Shown here: positions 18,827 to 27,717 of the stretch, in pieces
How the letters are laid out: each line of letters opens with the position of its first letter
Numbering within the stretch: the first letter of the stretch is position 1
DNA from: Aliiglaciecola sp. 3_MG-2023
GTDB lineage: Bacteria; Pseudomonadota; Gammaproteobacteria; Enterobacterales; Alteromonadaceae
Direction: 5' to 3'
NCBI RefSeq assembly: GCF_030548205.1
Contig: NZ_JAUORV010000005.1
Coordinates: forward strand, 248,001-312,000
Length of the DNA: 64,000 nucleotides
Notes under the pieces: generated by a model
Told to the model about the DNA's origin: nothing
The model's input: only the letters and a program-made list of their open reading frames with translations
Databases searched by the model: none
Translations under genes and position numbers: made by a program

Positions 18827-19437
18827 CCTGTAGTCGGCGGCTTCAGCCCCGAGAAGGCCCCATGGCCTAACATCCATGATCTAAAGACCATGCTACAAAG
18901 CCCCTGTAGCCGGTGGCTTTAGCCCCGAGAAGGCCCCGAGAAAGCCCCATGGCCTAACATTCATGGCCTAAAGACCATCCTACAAAGCGCTTGTAGTCGG
19001 CGGCTTTAGCCCCGAGAAGGTCCCGAGAAGGCCCCATGGCCTACATTCATGGCCTAAAGACCATGCTACAAAGCCCCTGTAGTCGGTGGCTTCAGCCCCG
19101 AGAAAGCCCCGAGAAGGCCCCATGGCCTAACATCCATGGCCTAAAGACCATGCTACAGGCACCTGTAGTCGGGTGCTTCAGCCCCGAGAAGGCCCCATGG
19201 CCTAACACCCATGGCCTAAAGACCATGCTACAAAGCCCCTGTAGTCGGTGGCTTCAGCCCCGAGAAGGTCCCGAGAAAGCCCCATGGCCTAACATTCATG
19301 GCCTAAAGACCATCCTACATAGCGCTTGTAGTCGGCGGCTTTAGCCCCGAGAAGGTCCCGAGAAGGCCCCATGGCCTACATTCATGGCCTAAAGACCATG
19401 CTACAAAGCCCCTGTAGTCGGTGGCTTTAGCCCCGAG
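18827..19437 (+). repeat. Composite palindromic repeat cluster 1 (8 units)
   Basis: Eight copies of a unit composed of two different hairpins, each with a GTAG foot. The first is TGTAGTCGGNGGCTTYAGCC followed by CCGAG; the second, in inverted orientation, is CATGGCCTAAAGACCATGCT followed by ACA. The cluster begins about 15 bp after the trmH stop and ends about 75 bp before the next gene. A stretch of about 145 bp containing two units occurs twice (from about 18949 and about 19283), showing internal segmental duplication. Apparent open frames inside are artefacts of the repeat. The cognate transposase is at 58326-58772. Confidence 0.9.
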
Positions 19438-19511
19438 AAACAACCTTTCCCATGTTCTAAATGCCGTGCTACATTGTTATCTTTATCATCCACCTTATAA
19501 GGAACACTTGT

Positions 19512-20141
19512 ATGCGATCCCTTCAAATTGTTGGTGTTTTTCTAACCCTGTTTTCGGCACAGCTATTTGCGTTAGATCGCTCGGTCATTGCTGAATCACC
19601 AGAAGATGTTACCCCTTTATTGAATGGGCAAACTATTCCCAGTGCGACACTGCGGACTGCAACCGGAGCACCGGTGAGCTTGCAGGCAATGGTTATGCAA
19701 AAACCAACGATAATTTTATTTTACCGCGGTGGCTGGTGCCCTTATTGCAGCCGTCAATTGGCAGAATTAAAAGATATTGAGCAGCCGCTAATTGATTTAG
19801 GCTATCAAATATTAGCTATATCTCCAGAGTCGCCAGCCCGATTACAAGAGCAAAAGTTGGAAACCGAATTTGCGGTGCAATTACTATCAGATGAGAGTTT
19901 GCAAGCCATTAAAGGTTTTGGCATTGGCTTTTACGTCCCCATGGAAACAAAAGCGAATTACAAAGCTAAGAAAAACATAGAATTAACCGCAGAAGCTGGC
20001 AGTGACCGCGCAGTATTGCCAGCCCCTTCGGTATTTATTACTGATAAATCTGGCTTAATTAAATTTAACTACGTTAATCCTAATTTTAAAGTAAGACCTT
20101 CAGCTGAGCTTCTTCTACAAGCTGCTAAATTGAGTTTGTAA
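19512..20141 (+). CDS. Exported peroxiredoxin-like (AhpC/TSA) thioredoxin-fold protein
   Basis: I chose the ATG at 19512 (MRSLQIVGVFLTLFSAQLFA), which gives a clean signal peptide and has an AAGGA ribosome-binding site; an upstream ATG at 19461 would put a non-secretory extension in front. The mature domain carries YRGGWCPYCSRQLAELKDIE, a CxxC motif in the position of the peroxiredoxin active site, and AISPESPARLQEQ. It probably acts as a periplasmic thiol peroxidase or disulfide reductase. The family is AhpC/TSA-like ('peroxiredoxin-like'). The length of 209 residues is normal. Confidence 0.85.
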   Translation: MRSLQIVGVFLTLFSAQLFALDRSVIAESPEDVTPLLNGQTIPSATLRTATGAPVSLQAMVMQKPTIILFYRGGWCPYCSRQLAELKDIEQPLIDLGYQILAISPESPARLQEQKLETEFAVQLLSDESLQAIKGFGIGFYVPMETKANYKAKKNIELTAEAGSDRAVLPAPSVFITDKSGLIKFNYVNPNFKVRPSAELLLQAAKLSL

Positions 20142-20173
20142 AGACTTACTATCGTATTTTCTCAATAAAATAA

Positions 20174-20205
20174 AGAGTCGAAATCAAATACTCGATTTCG
20201 ACTCT
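20174..20205 (-). terminator. Strong hairpin between convergent genes
   Basis: Arms AGAGTCGAAATC (20174-20185) and GATTTCGACTCT (20194-20205) are perfect complements with an 8-nt loop. On the minus strand the stem is followed by TTTATTTTATTG, so it best serves as terminator for the MscS-type gene and may also block readthrough from the plus strand. Confidence 0.75.
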
Positions 20206-20211
20206 GGATAA

Positions 20212-21534
20212 CTAACTTGGGTTTTGACCTTTCAGTAGCTCTTCATTCAGAATCCGAACTTCTCGTTGAGGGAAGGGAATTTCGATACCGTTTTCTCTGA
20301 GTGTTTCGAATATAATTAACATTAAATCACCGCCAACACGGTTTTTACCATCATCAATGCCTTCCATCCAAAACTCCACAAACATATTCACCCCTGAGTC
20401 GCCGAAGCTGTCGATTTCGCAATCTGGTCGTTCTTCAAACGGCACATCTGAACCACTTATAACCGATGGGTGTTCAGCAACCGCAACTTTTATAAATTCC
20501 ACCATTGAACGTATGTCTGTGGCATAAGGCACTGAAAAATCAACTCGGTAACGCTGTTTAGGATCTTTATGGGTCCAGTTAACAATTAAATTAGATATGA
20601 ACTTTTCATTAGGTACGAGTATGTCTTTACCATCATATGTTTCTAACACCGTATAACGCATTCTAAATTCTCGCACAAATCCTTTGCTGCCATCGTCCAT
20701 TTCTACAAAATCGCCAACGGTTAAAGAGCGATCTAATAAGATAATAATACCCGAGATAAAGTTCGAGGCGATGGATTGCAAACCCAACCCAAGCCCTACA
20801 CCCACAGCGCCACCGAATACGGCAAGTGCAGTTAGGTTGATGCCCATTACATTCAAGAGTAATAACGCAATAATACAAAAAACAGCCACTTCAAAGAGCT
20901 TAGAAAACACTTCTCTGGTTCGAATATCGATGGATTCTTGTTTGCGAATGATATCTTTACCAAAGCTATTAGAAGCGCGACCTAGCCAAAAAAGCACTGA
21001 GCCGAAAATAAGCACTCTTACGACACCGTAAGCAGTAATATTGACGTTACCTAAATTAAGGGAAATATCTTCAAGGGACGAAATAACCACATCAAGCATA
21101 CCAAACAAATGCAGTAGCAATATGGGTAAACCCACCCATTTGAAAAGTTTCGCCGCAACGGTATTGACCACAAACACACGAATCATCGAATAGTAAAAAA
21201 GTAGCACAGCTATGGTTAATGCGGTGTCTAAAAGCCAGGTAGAAAAACCGCCGCTTTCTCCGCTCTCTATTATGATTTTTAAGGTCACAAGGGCAATTAA
21301 CGGATAAACCAAATATCCTACCCGATAGGCGAGTTTACGCATGGGGTGAGCACTTACATCGGGCTCGTGATGGGTAAGGCCAACAGCGTTGCGGATTTTA
21401 AGGGCTAGCCAGAATGCCAATACATAAACCGTGATTACGACAGCTATCTGAGCGTAGGTGTTTGGGGTCGTTAATGCACTAAGAATAACGAGCCACAACT
21501 GCTCAACATGGGAGGAAATGGTTTCTAAGTTCAT
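20212..21534 (-). CDS. MscS-family small-conductance mechanosensitive channel
   Basis: The 440-residue inner-membrane channel gates on membrane tension. The N-terminal half has about four to five hydrophobic helices. The pore-lining helix and MscS domain follow (FGGAVGVGLGLGLQSIASNF, then GIIILLDRSLTVGDFVEMDD), and then the beta domain with ILVPNEKFISNLIVNWTHKD. These are diagnostic for MscS. Extra N-terminal transmembrane helices place it with larger MscS-like channels such as YbdG/YnaI. It is monocistronic, flanked by a terminator hairpin and repeat cluster 2. Confidence 0.93.
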   Translation of the reverse strand: MNLETISSHVEQLWLVILSALTTPNTYAQIAVVITVYVLAFWLALKIRNAVGLTHHEPDVSAHPMRKLAYRVGYLVYPLIALVTLKIIIESGESGGFSTWLLDTALTIAVLLFYYSMIRVFVVNTVAAKLFKWVGLPILLLHLFGMLDVVISSLEDISLNLGNVNITAYGVVRVLIFGSVLFWLGRASNSFGKDIIRKQESIDIRTREVFSKLFEVAVFCIIALLLLNVMGINLTALAVFGGAVGVGLGLGLQSIASNFISGIIILLDRSLTVGDFVEMDDGSKGFVREFRMRYTVLETYDGKDILVPNEKFISNLIVNWTHKDPKQRYRVDFSVPYATDIRSMVEFIKVAVAEHPSVISGSDVPFEERPDCEIDSFGDSGVNMFVEFWMEGIDDGKNRVGGDLMLIIFETLRENGIEIPFPQREVRILNEELLKGQNPS

Positions 21535-21648
21535 ATCAATTCACATTTTCTAATTTCTAAACTCACTATGCAGTAATACAGCCTATTCGTATAGCTGATT
21601 TAGAGTTTTAGCAAAAATTATAATGGTTGCTTTTATCGGTAGAAAACG

Positions 21649-22080
21649 CCTGTAGTCGGCGGCTTTAGCCCCGAGAGAGCCCATGGCCTAAAGACCATGC
21701 TACAGGACATCCCACCTGTAGTCGGCGGCTTCAGCCCCGAGAAGGTGTTGTGTCACCTCATACCGTTCCATGAAATCCCCGATGGCCTAATCCCTCATGG
21801 CCTAACCTCCCCATGGCCTAACCTCCCCATGGCCTAAAGACCATGCTACAGGACATCCCACCTGTAGTCGGCGGCTTCAGCCCCGAGGAGGTGCTTTGTC
21901 ACCTCGTGCCATTCCATGAAATCCCCGATGGCCTAAACCCCCACGGCCTAAAGACCATGCTACAGGACATTCCACCTGTAGTCGGTGGCTTCAGCCCCGA
22001 GGATGTGTTGTGTCACCTCGTGCCGTTCCATGAAATCCCCGATGGCCTAAACCCCCACGGCCTAAAGACCATGCTACGGG
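21649..22080 (+). repeat. Composite palindromic repeat cluster 2 (4 units with extra segment)
   Basis: Four TGTAGTCGG-type hairpins alternate with CATGGCCTAAAGACCATGCT hairpins. Unlike the other clusters, the interval between the two hairpins contains an extra segment of about 48 bp, present three times, with GAGGTGNTNTGTCACCTC (its own hairpin) followed by TTCCATGAAATCCCCGATGG. The cluster lies between the MscS gene start (minus strand) and recG (plus strand). Confidence 0.88.
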
Positions 22081-22189
22081 TTTTCGCTGGCTTTTAGGGT
22101 GGTTTTATTATTTTCCCTTTAAGATAGTTGTATTCTGCTGAACGTAAGGCAAAATAACAGATTGTTAGGTTCTGAATAAAAAGGCTCAG

Positions 22190-24265
22190 ATGCAATCTCT
22201 GGCAATAACAAAATTAACCGAATTAAAAGGTGTTGGTAGCAAAGTAGCTGAAAAGCTGGAAAAAATTGGGTTAGTTACCATTCAGGACATGTTGTTCCAT
22301 TTACCCCATCGTTACGAAGATCGTACTCGCATTTATCCCATTGGTGATTTGCAGCCGTTTTTACATACCAGTATTGAAGCTCAGGTAATGTCTTGCGACG
22401 TGCAATTTGGCCGAAAACGCATGTTAGTGGTTCGCGTCAGCGATAATACTGGCACTCTCACTTTACGTTTTTTCCATTTTTCGGCAGCGCAAAAAAATAG
22501 TCTGGAAAAAGGCACTACCATTCGCGCGTTTGGCGAAGTGCGAGCGGGAAAATTTGGTCTTGAGATGATGCACCCAGAATATCGGGTAAAACGGGAAGAT
22601 TCCGTAAGTGAGTTAGAAGAGTCTCTCACTCCAGTGTATCCCACCACTGAAGGTGTAAAACAAATCACATTGCGTAATCTGAGTGAGCAAGCCTTAGCTA
22701 AATTAAAACAAGGTGGCTTGGCGGAACTGCTCCCTGATAATCTTTATGGATCCCAAGTTAGCCTAGCTGATGCTCTGAGCTTAGTTCATCGACCGCCGCC
22801 AGATGTTGCTTTGAGCTTATTAGAGGAAGGTAAACATCCAGCTCAACAACGCTTGATTATAGAAGAGTTACTCGCTCACCATTTAAGTGTGTTAAAGGTT
22901 CGACAGCAAAGTAAGCGCCAACAAACTTTTCCAATCCCGGTATCTAAAGGGTTAATCAAACAATTTTTGGCCAGCTTGCCCTTTTCGCCTACCAATGCGC
23001 AATCTCGCGTGGTGGCCGAAATTCAGCATGACATGCAACAAGACTCCCCAATGATGCGCTTAGTACAAGGAGATGTAGGTTCAGGTAAAACCCTAGTAGC
23101 GGCATTGACCGCGTTGTCGGCTATCGGAGCTGGTTTTCAAGTGGTAATGATGTTGCCCACCGAACTGCTTGCTGAGCAACATGCTAATAATTTTAATGGC
23201 TGGCTGTCACCTTTAAACATAAAAATTGGGTGGTTGGCTGGAAAATTAAAGGGCAAAGCCAGAGAAACCGTTTTAAATGAATTGAAATCTGGCCAGATTG
23301 ATATGTTAGTGGGCACTCATGCGGTGTTTCAAGAGGCGGTGGAATACCATAAGTTGGCTTTAGTTATCGTTGACGAACAACATAGATTCGGCGTGCACCA
23401 ACGTTTAGCGTTAAGGGAAAAAGGCGAGCAGCAGGGGGCATTTCCTCATCAATTGATTATGACTGCAACGCCCATTCCTCGTACCTTAGCAATGACCGCT
23501 TACGCAGACCTTGATACATCGATAATCGATGAGTTACCACCAGGTCGTACACCCATTACCACTGTGGTATTGCCCGATACACGTAGAGGGGAAGTGATTG
23601 AAAGAGTGCGTAATGCGGCTATTAATCAAAAGCGTCAGACCTACTGGGTGTGTACCCTAATTGATGAGTCAGAAGTGTTGCAATGCCAAGCCGCAGAAGA
23701 CACCGCCATTGCACTGAACACCGCATTACCGGAGCTAAAGGTGGGGCTAGTGCATGGTCGCTTGAAGTCTCAGGAAAAACAACAGATTATGGAGCAATTT
23801 AAGCTCGGTGAACTAGACTTATTAGTTGCGACTACCGTTATTGAAGTGGGTGTGGATGTGCCGAATGCGAGCTTGATGATCATTGAAAATCCAGAGCGCC
23901 TAGGCTTGGCACAATTGCATCAGTTGCGCGGACGGGTGGGACGAGGCTCAGTAGAAAGTCACTGTGTTTTAATGTACCAAAGCCCACTGTCTAAAACCGC
24001 CAGTAAACGCCTGCGTGTTCTGCGCGAGTCTCACGATGGTTTTTATATCGCTCAGCAAGATCTTGAAATTCGTGGGCCGGGTGAGCTTTTAGGAACCAAA
24101 CAAACTGGATTAGCCGACCTGCGAATAGCAGACTTGATTCGAGATGCCGAACTCATACCAGAAGTACAAAGCATCGCAGCCCACATGTGGGAACATTATC
24201 CGTCAAAATCTCAAGCCATCATCAACCGTTGGTTAGGACATAAAGAGCGATATGGCCATGCTTAA
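22190..24265 (+). CDS. recG: ATP-dependent DNA helicase RecG
   Basis: RecG remodels stalled replication forks and Holliday junctions. The 691-residue protein has the N-terminal wedge/OB region (LTELKGVGSKVAEKLEKIG, LFHLPHRYEDRT), superfamily-2 helicase motif I QGDVGSGKTLVA, the DEQH box VIVDEQHRFGVHQR, motif III MTATPIPRTLA, and motif VI LGLAQLHQLRGRVGRG. The C-terminal QQDLEIRGPGELLGTKQTGL is the RecG TRG hairpin region. Length is standard. It overlaps the start of rsmJ by 14 bp. Confidence 0.97.
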   Translation: MQSLAITKLTELKGVGSKVAEKLEKIGLVTIQDMLFHLPHRYEDRTRIYPIGDLQPFLHTSIEAQVMSCDVQFGRKRMLVVRVSDNTGTLTLRFFHFSAAQKNSLEKGTTIRAFGEVRAGKFGLEMMHPEYRVKREDSVSELEESLTPVYPTTEGVKQITLRNLSEQALAKLKQGGLAELLPDNLYGSQVSLADALSLVHRPPPDVALSLLEEGKHPAQQRLIIEELLAHHLSVLKVRQQSKRQQTFPIPVSKGLIKQFLASLPFSPTNAQSRVVAEIQHDMQQDSPMMRLVQGDVGSGKTLVAALTALSAIGAGFQVVMMLPTELLAEQHANNFNGWLSPLNIKIGWLAGKLKGKARETVLNELKSGQIDMLVGTHAVFQEAVEYHKLALVIVDEQHRFGVHQRLALREKGEQQGAFPHQLIMTATPIPRTLAMTAYADLDTSIIDELPPGRTPITTVVLPDTRRGEVIERVRNAAINQKRQTYWVCTLIDESEVLQCQAAEDTAIALNTALPELKVGLVHGRLKSQEKQQIMEQFKLGELDLLVATTVIEVGVDVPNASLMIIENPERLGLAQLHQLRGRVGRGSVESHCVLMYQSPLSKTASKRLRVLRESHDGFYIAQQDLEIRGPGELLGTKQTGLADLRIADLIRDAELIPEVQSIAAHMWEHYPSKSQAIINRWLGHKERYGHA

Positions 24266-25022
24266 GCTACTATTAACTGAACCGGAAAATCCATTATTAC
24301 AGGAGCACGCCCTTGCTTGGCAAACACAATGGGGAATGGAAGTTGATAATCAACAAAGTAAAGGCTTAGCGTTAGTGTTAGATGAGCACCATTTAGCCCT
24401 TAAACAATTGGATGAACCCAAGCTTGGCGCTGTATTCGTCGATTTTGCGTCAGACGTTTTAACATTTCGACGACAGCAAACCAGTGTGCGTAAAGAGTCG
24501 ATTGCCAAGGCGGTGGGCATTAAAGGTAATGTTTTTCCGCGCGTGTTAGACGCTACAGCAGGGTTAGGGCGAGATGCGTTTATACTCGCAAGTTTTGGAT
24601 GTCATGTTGATATGATTGAACGATCAACCGACGTGGCTGCTTTACTCAGTGATGGGTTACGACGTGCTAAAACCAATCCTCTACTACAAGATTGGCTACC
24701 TCAGCGAATGGCACTTTTTCATGATTCGGCCGTCAACCTTCTAGCCAATTGGCAAGAAATACCGCCCGATGTGGTGTATTTAGACCCTATGTTTCCCCAC
24801 CGCAAGAAATCTGCGTTAGTGAAAAAGGAAATGCGTTTGTTTCAAACTTTGTTGGGAGCGGACGAAGATGCAGATGATTTATTAGGGCCAGCTTTAGAGT
24901 TGGCAAAACAGAGAGTTGTAGTAAAGAGGCCTGAATCAGCTCCTTTTTTACAAAAAAAAGAACCAAATATGTCTATTAAAGGTAAAAAGCTTCGCTTTGA
25001 TGTTTATTTTACCCAAATTTAA
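24252..25022 (+). CDS. rsmJ: 16S rRNA (guanine-1516-N2)-methyltransferase RsmJ
   Basis: RsmJ (YhiQ) methylates G1516 of small-subunit rRNA using SAM. Motifs seen are the SAM-binding LDATAGLGRDAFILASFG and the catalytic VYLDPMFPHRKKSALVKKEM, both diagnostic. The 256-residue length is typical. The start overlaps recG by 14 bp; a second ATG two codons later (24258) is equally possible. Cotranscription with recG is likely. Confidence 0.94.
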   Translation: MAMLKLLLTEPENPLLQEHALAWQTQWGMEVDNQQSKGLALVLDEHHLALKQLDEPKLGAVFVDFASDVLTFRRQQTSVRKESIAKAVGIKGNVFPRVLDATAGLGRDAFILASFGCHVDMIERSTDVAALLSDGLRRAKTNPLLQDWLPQRMALFHDSAVNLLANWQEIPPDVVYLDPMFPHRKKSALVKKEMRLFQTLLGADEDADDLLGPALELAKQRVVVKRPESAPFLQKKEPNMSIKGKKLRFDVYFTQI

Positions 25023-25040
25023 AATTAATTGGAGATCGTT

Positions 25041-25514
25041 ATGATTAGTACTGGAAGCAAGTTACCAGAAGCAGAAACCACCGCAAAAATTGATGGCAAA
25101 ATGAAAACATTTACAACCAGTGATCTTTTTGAAGATAAAAAGGTGGTGATGTTTGCCGTACCCGGCGCCTTTACTCCAACGTGCTCACAAGCTCATTTGC
25201 CGGGTTACGTAGCTTTGAGCGATAAATTCAAAGCTAAAGGAGTCGATACAATCATTTGTTTATCGGTAAACGATGCCTTTGTCATGGATGCCTGGGGAAA
25301 ACAACAAAATGCCGATGAAATCCTAATGTTAGCCGATGGCGACGGTAATTTTACCAGCGCAATTGGTATGAATATCGACACAGGGACATTCGGTGGCGTA
25401 CGTTCGTGCCGGTACAGTATGTTAGTGGAAAATGGCGTGGTTAAAATTTTCAACAAAGAAGAACCCGGCACCTTTGAAGTAAGTGACGCCGAAACCATGT
25501 TAAACGCAATGTAG
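25041..25514 (+). CDS. Peroxiredoxin (Prx5 type), stop codon inside a repeat
   Basis: This thiol peroxidase reduces hydrogen and organic peroxides. I chose the ATG at 25041, with GGAG ten bases upstream. The 157-residue protein has the Prx5 active site VPGAFTPTCSQAHLPGY with peroxidatic Cys, and the conserved RSCRYSMLVENG segment. The stop codon TAG (25512-25514) is part of the TGTAG foot of repeat cluster 3, so the insertion set the end of the protein (ETMLNAM). The C-terminus could be a residue or two different from the ancestral one. It is separate from the exported AhpC-like gene at 19512. Confidence 0.93.
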   Translation: MISTGSKLPEAETTAKIDGKMKTFTTSDLFEDKKVVMFAVPGAFTPTCSQAHLPGYVALSDKFKAKGVDTIICLSVNDAFVMDAWGKQQNADEILMLADGDGNFTSAIGMNIDTGTFGGVRSCRYSMLVENGVVKIFNKEEPGTFEVSDAETMLNAM

Positions 25515-26004
25515 TCGGTGGCTTCAGCCCCGAGAGAGCCCCAAGGAATGCCCGAGAGGCCCATGGCCTAACATCCATGGCCTAAAGACCATGCTACAGG
25601 ACATTCCACCTGTAGTTGGTGGCTTCAGCCCCGAGGTTTGCCCGAGAGAGCCCATGGCCTAACATGCATGGCCTAAAGACCATGCTACAAGACGCTCTAT
25701 CTGTAGTCGGTGGCTTTAGCCCCGAGGAACGCCCCGAGGTTTGCCCGAGAGAGGCCCATGGCCTAACATCCATGGCCAAATCCCCATGGCCTAAAGACCA
25801 TGCTACAAGACGCTCTATCTGTAGTCGGTGGCTTTAGCCCCGAGGAATGCCCGAGAGAGGCCCATGGCCTAATATCCATGGCCTAAAGACCATGCTACAG
25901 GACGTTCCACCTGTAGTCGGTGGCTTTAGCCCCGAGGAATGCCCCGAGGTTTGCCCGAGAGAGGCCCATGGCCTAACATCCATGGCCTAAAGACCATGCT
26001 ACGG
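25510..26004 (+). repeat. Composite palindromic repeat cluster 3 (5 units)
   Basis: Five units of the two-hairpin repeat run from the stop codon of the Prx5 gene to a terminal CATGCTAC. The spacers between hairpins repeat CCCGAGAGAG and GAGGTTTGCCCGAG variants. The first GTAG doubles as the upstream gene's stop codon. Confidence 0.9.
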
Positions 26005-26098
26005 GTTAAACCCATATTGATTAATTTCAAAAAAAATGGAGGGATTTTTACGCTACTGCGTATTAATAATAATCTTGGGATGAAAAAGAATAAATAGT

Positions 26099-26662
26099 GT
26101 GAAAGTTGTTTATATAAATACACAGTCTGCAATAGCTCAGTCAGCTAAAGATAATGACGTATTGTATGAGCTGACCTATGAACATGAAGCGGCACTTCGA
26201 CGCTTTATTCGTATTCGCGCAAGAGCGAATTCTTCGGAAACAGAAGATATTCTTCAAGAAATGTACACTAAGCTATTTTCACTCGATGGACTTGCAGCTA
26301 AAACAGAAGAGCGGCAAGACACCTTTCGCAGTTTTCTTTTCAAAGTGGTCACTAACCTAATTATAGATAGGGAAAGGCGCGCTAAAGTACGAGCCCAAGA
26401 AGAGCACGAATCCTTTTCTGATACCCATTACTCTTCAAAGGCAAATGAACCAGAAGAACAAGCAAATATTGCAGAAAAGTTATCTGACATTGAGAAAGTA
26501 CTAAACAACATAAATCCGGTGCATAAAACTGCATTTGTACTTTGTCGTGTCGAAGGAAAAGCTTACCGAGAAATAAGCGATATATTGGGGGTTTCTGTCA
26601 GCACGGTTGAAAAATACATATCTGCTGCCCTCACCGCTATTCGAAATAAGGTACAAAATTAA
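26099..26662 (+). CDS. FecI-like ECF sigma factor
   Basis: This 187-residue extracytoplasmic-function sigma factor directs RNA polymerase to the promoter of the linked TonB receptor operon. Region 2 is EHEAALRRFIRIRARANSSE, then DILQEMYTKLFSL; region 4 is the helix-turn-helix GKAYREISDILGVSVSTVEK. The likely start is a GTG at 26099. The stop overlaps the fecR start (TAATG), so the two are coupled. By analogy with FecIR, the anti-sigma protein transmits a signal from the outer-membrane receptor. Confidence 0.9.
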   Translation: MKVVYINTQSAIAQSAKDNDVLYELTYEHEAALRRFIRIRARANSSETEDILQEMYTKLFSLDGLAAKTEERQDTFRSFLFKVVTNLIIDRERRAKVRAQEEHESFSDTHYSSKANEPEEQANIAEKLSDIEKVLNNINPVHKTAFVLCRVEGKAYREISDILGVSVSTVEKYISAALTAIRNKVQN

Positions 26663-27651
26663 TGACTACTGCTTTAAGTCATCAAAAGGCAATCAATAAG
26701 CAAGCGAGTGAATTCGTGGTTCGTCTGTATTCGGGGGAATTAACCGCCAAGGAAGAAGAACGAATTATCTGTTGGTGTGAGGAAAATGAATTCCATCAGC
26801 AGGCTTTTGATCAAGCCTTGTCACTGTGGGATATGTCTGCAGAGTTGTCACCCCATGTGGGCTGGCGACAAAAATTAGAAAAGCGTTTCTATCACCTGCG
26901 CTACTTAGCGGCATCTATTCTTGTCTTTATGTTTAGTTTTATGCTGTTTTTCAACACCACCAGCATAGACACTTCTGTGCAACCCCAACTGCCAAGCACT
27001 TATCGCACGGCTATTGGTGAGATCAGTAGTGTGGGATTGCCCGATGGCTCGACAATTAGTTTAAACACCAACACTCAAATTAATGTTGAATTTAACGACA
27101 ATTACCGAGAACTTTGGTTGCAAACAGGGGAAGCTTTTTTCGATATTGCCAAAGATCCTTCTCGCCCGTTTCTCATTCATACCGGCACAAAAACAGTGCG
27201 CGTGGTAGGTACCAAGTTCAACATTAAGCTATCTCAATCGGGTTTTGATATTGCCGTTGCAGAAGGCATTGTGGCCGTTGAAGAAAGTGCTAAGAGCGGC
27301 TCCAATCAGCAAGTCGAAAAAAGCGAAGGGGTATTTTTAGAAGCTGGAGCAATTGCGTCCTTTAATAATTCCAATGCCATCATCGCCAAGAAAAACGAGG
27401 TGACAGTAGAGAAGGCGCAGAGTTGGCGTACTGGCTATTTGCGCTTTGATGATGAACGGTTGGAAAAGGTTATCGCTAGCTTTAATCGATACAGAACTAA
27501 GAAAATAGAGATAGACGATAAGTTGGCACATTTGCGCATTAGTGGCGTGTTTAAGTTGTCAGATGGCGATGCCATTTTAACCGCACTCGAGGCAACACTG
27601 CCCATAGAAGCGCAAATTGACACTGACCGTATTATTTTATTGAAAAAATAA
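26662..27651 (+). CDS. FecR-like anti-sigma/transmembrane signal transducer
   Basis: The 329-residue single-pass protein connects the receptor's signalling domain to the sigma factor. The N-terminal cytoplasmic DUF4880-like segment (QASEFVVRLYSGELTAKEEE) is followed by one transmembrane helix at about residues 76-96 (YLAASILVFMFSFMLFFNTT), the periplasmic FecR domain (SVGLPDGSTISLNTNTQINV, RAFLIHTG-type strand, VVGTKFNIKL) and a C-terminal DUF4974-like part. It overlaps the sigma gene by 1 bp. Confidence 0.92.
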   Translation: MTTALSHQKAINKQASEFVVRLYSGELTAKEEERIICWCEENEFHQQAFDQALSLWDMSAELSPHVGWRQKLEKRFYHLRYLAASILVFMFSFMLFFNTTSIDTSVQPQLPSTYRTAIGEISSVGLPDGSTISLNTNTQINVEFNDNYRELWLQTGEAFFDIAKDPSRPFLIHTGTKTVRVVGTKFNIKLSQSGFDIAVAEGIVAVEESAKSGSNQQVEKSEGVFLEAGAIASFNNSNAIIAKKNEVTVEKAQSWRTGYLRFDDERLEKVIASFNRYRTKKIEIDDKLAHLRISGVFKLSDGDAILTALEATLPIEAQIDTDRIILLKK

Positions 27652-27717
27652 CGGAGGGTTTTGTTTTTGCCTGCGTATTAACTTTATGAGCACACACTAA
27701 AAATCAAAGGAGCAGCC

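Noticed and set aside
18827-19437. CRISPR array or tandem coding repeats (several open frames of 60-100 codons)
   Set aside because: Spacing is irregular, units are palindromic with GTAG feet and no unique spacers exist; the open frames arise from the repeat itself and recur in every cluster on both strands.
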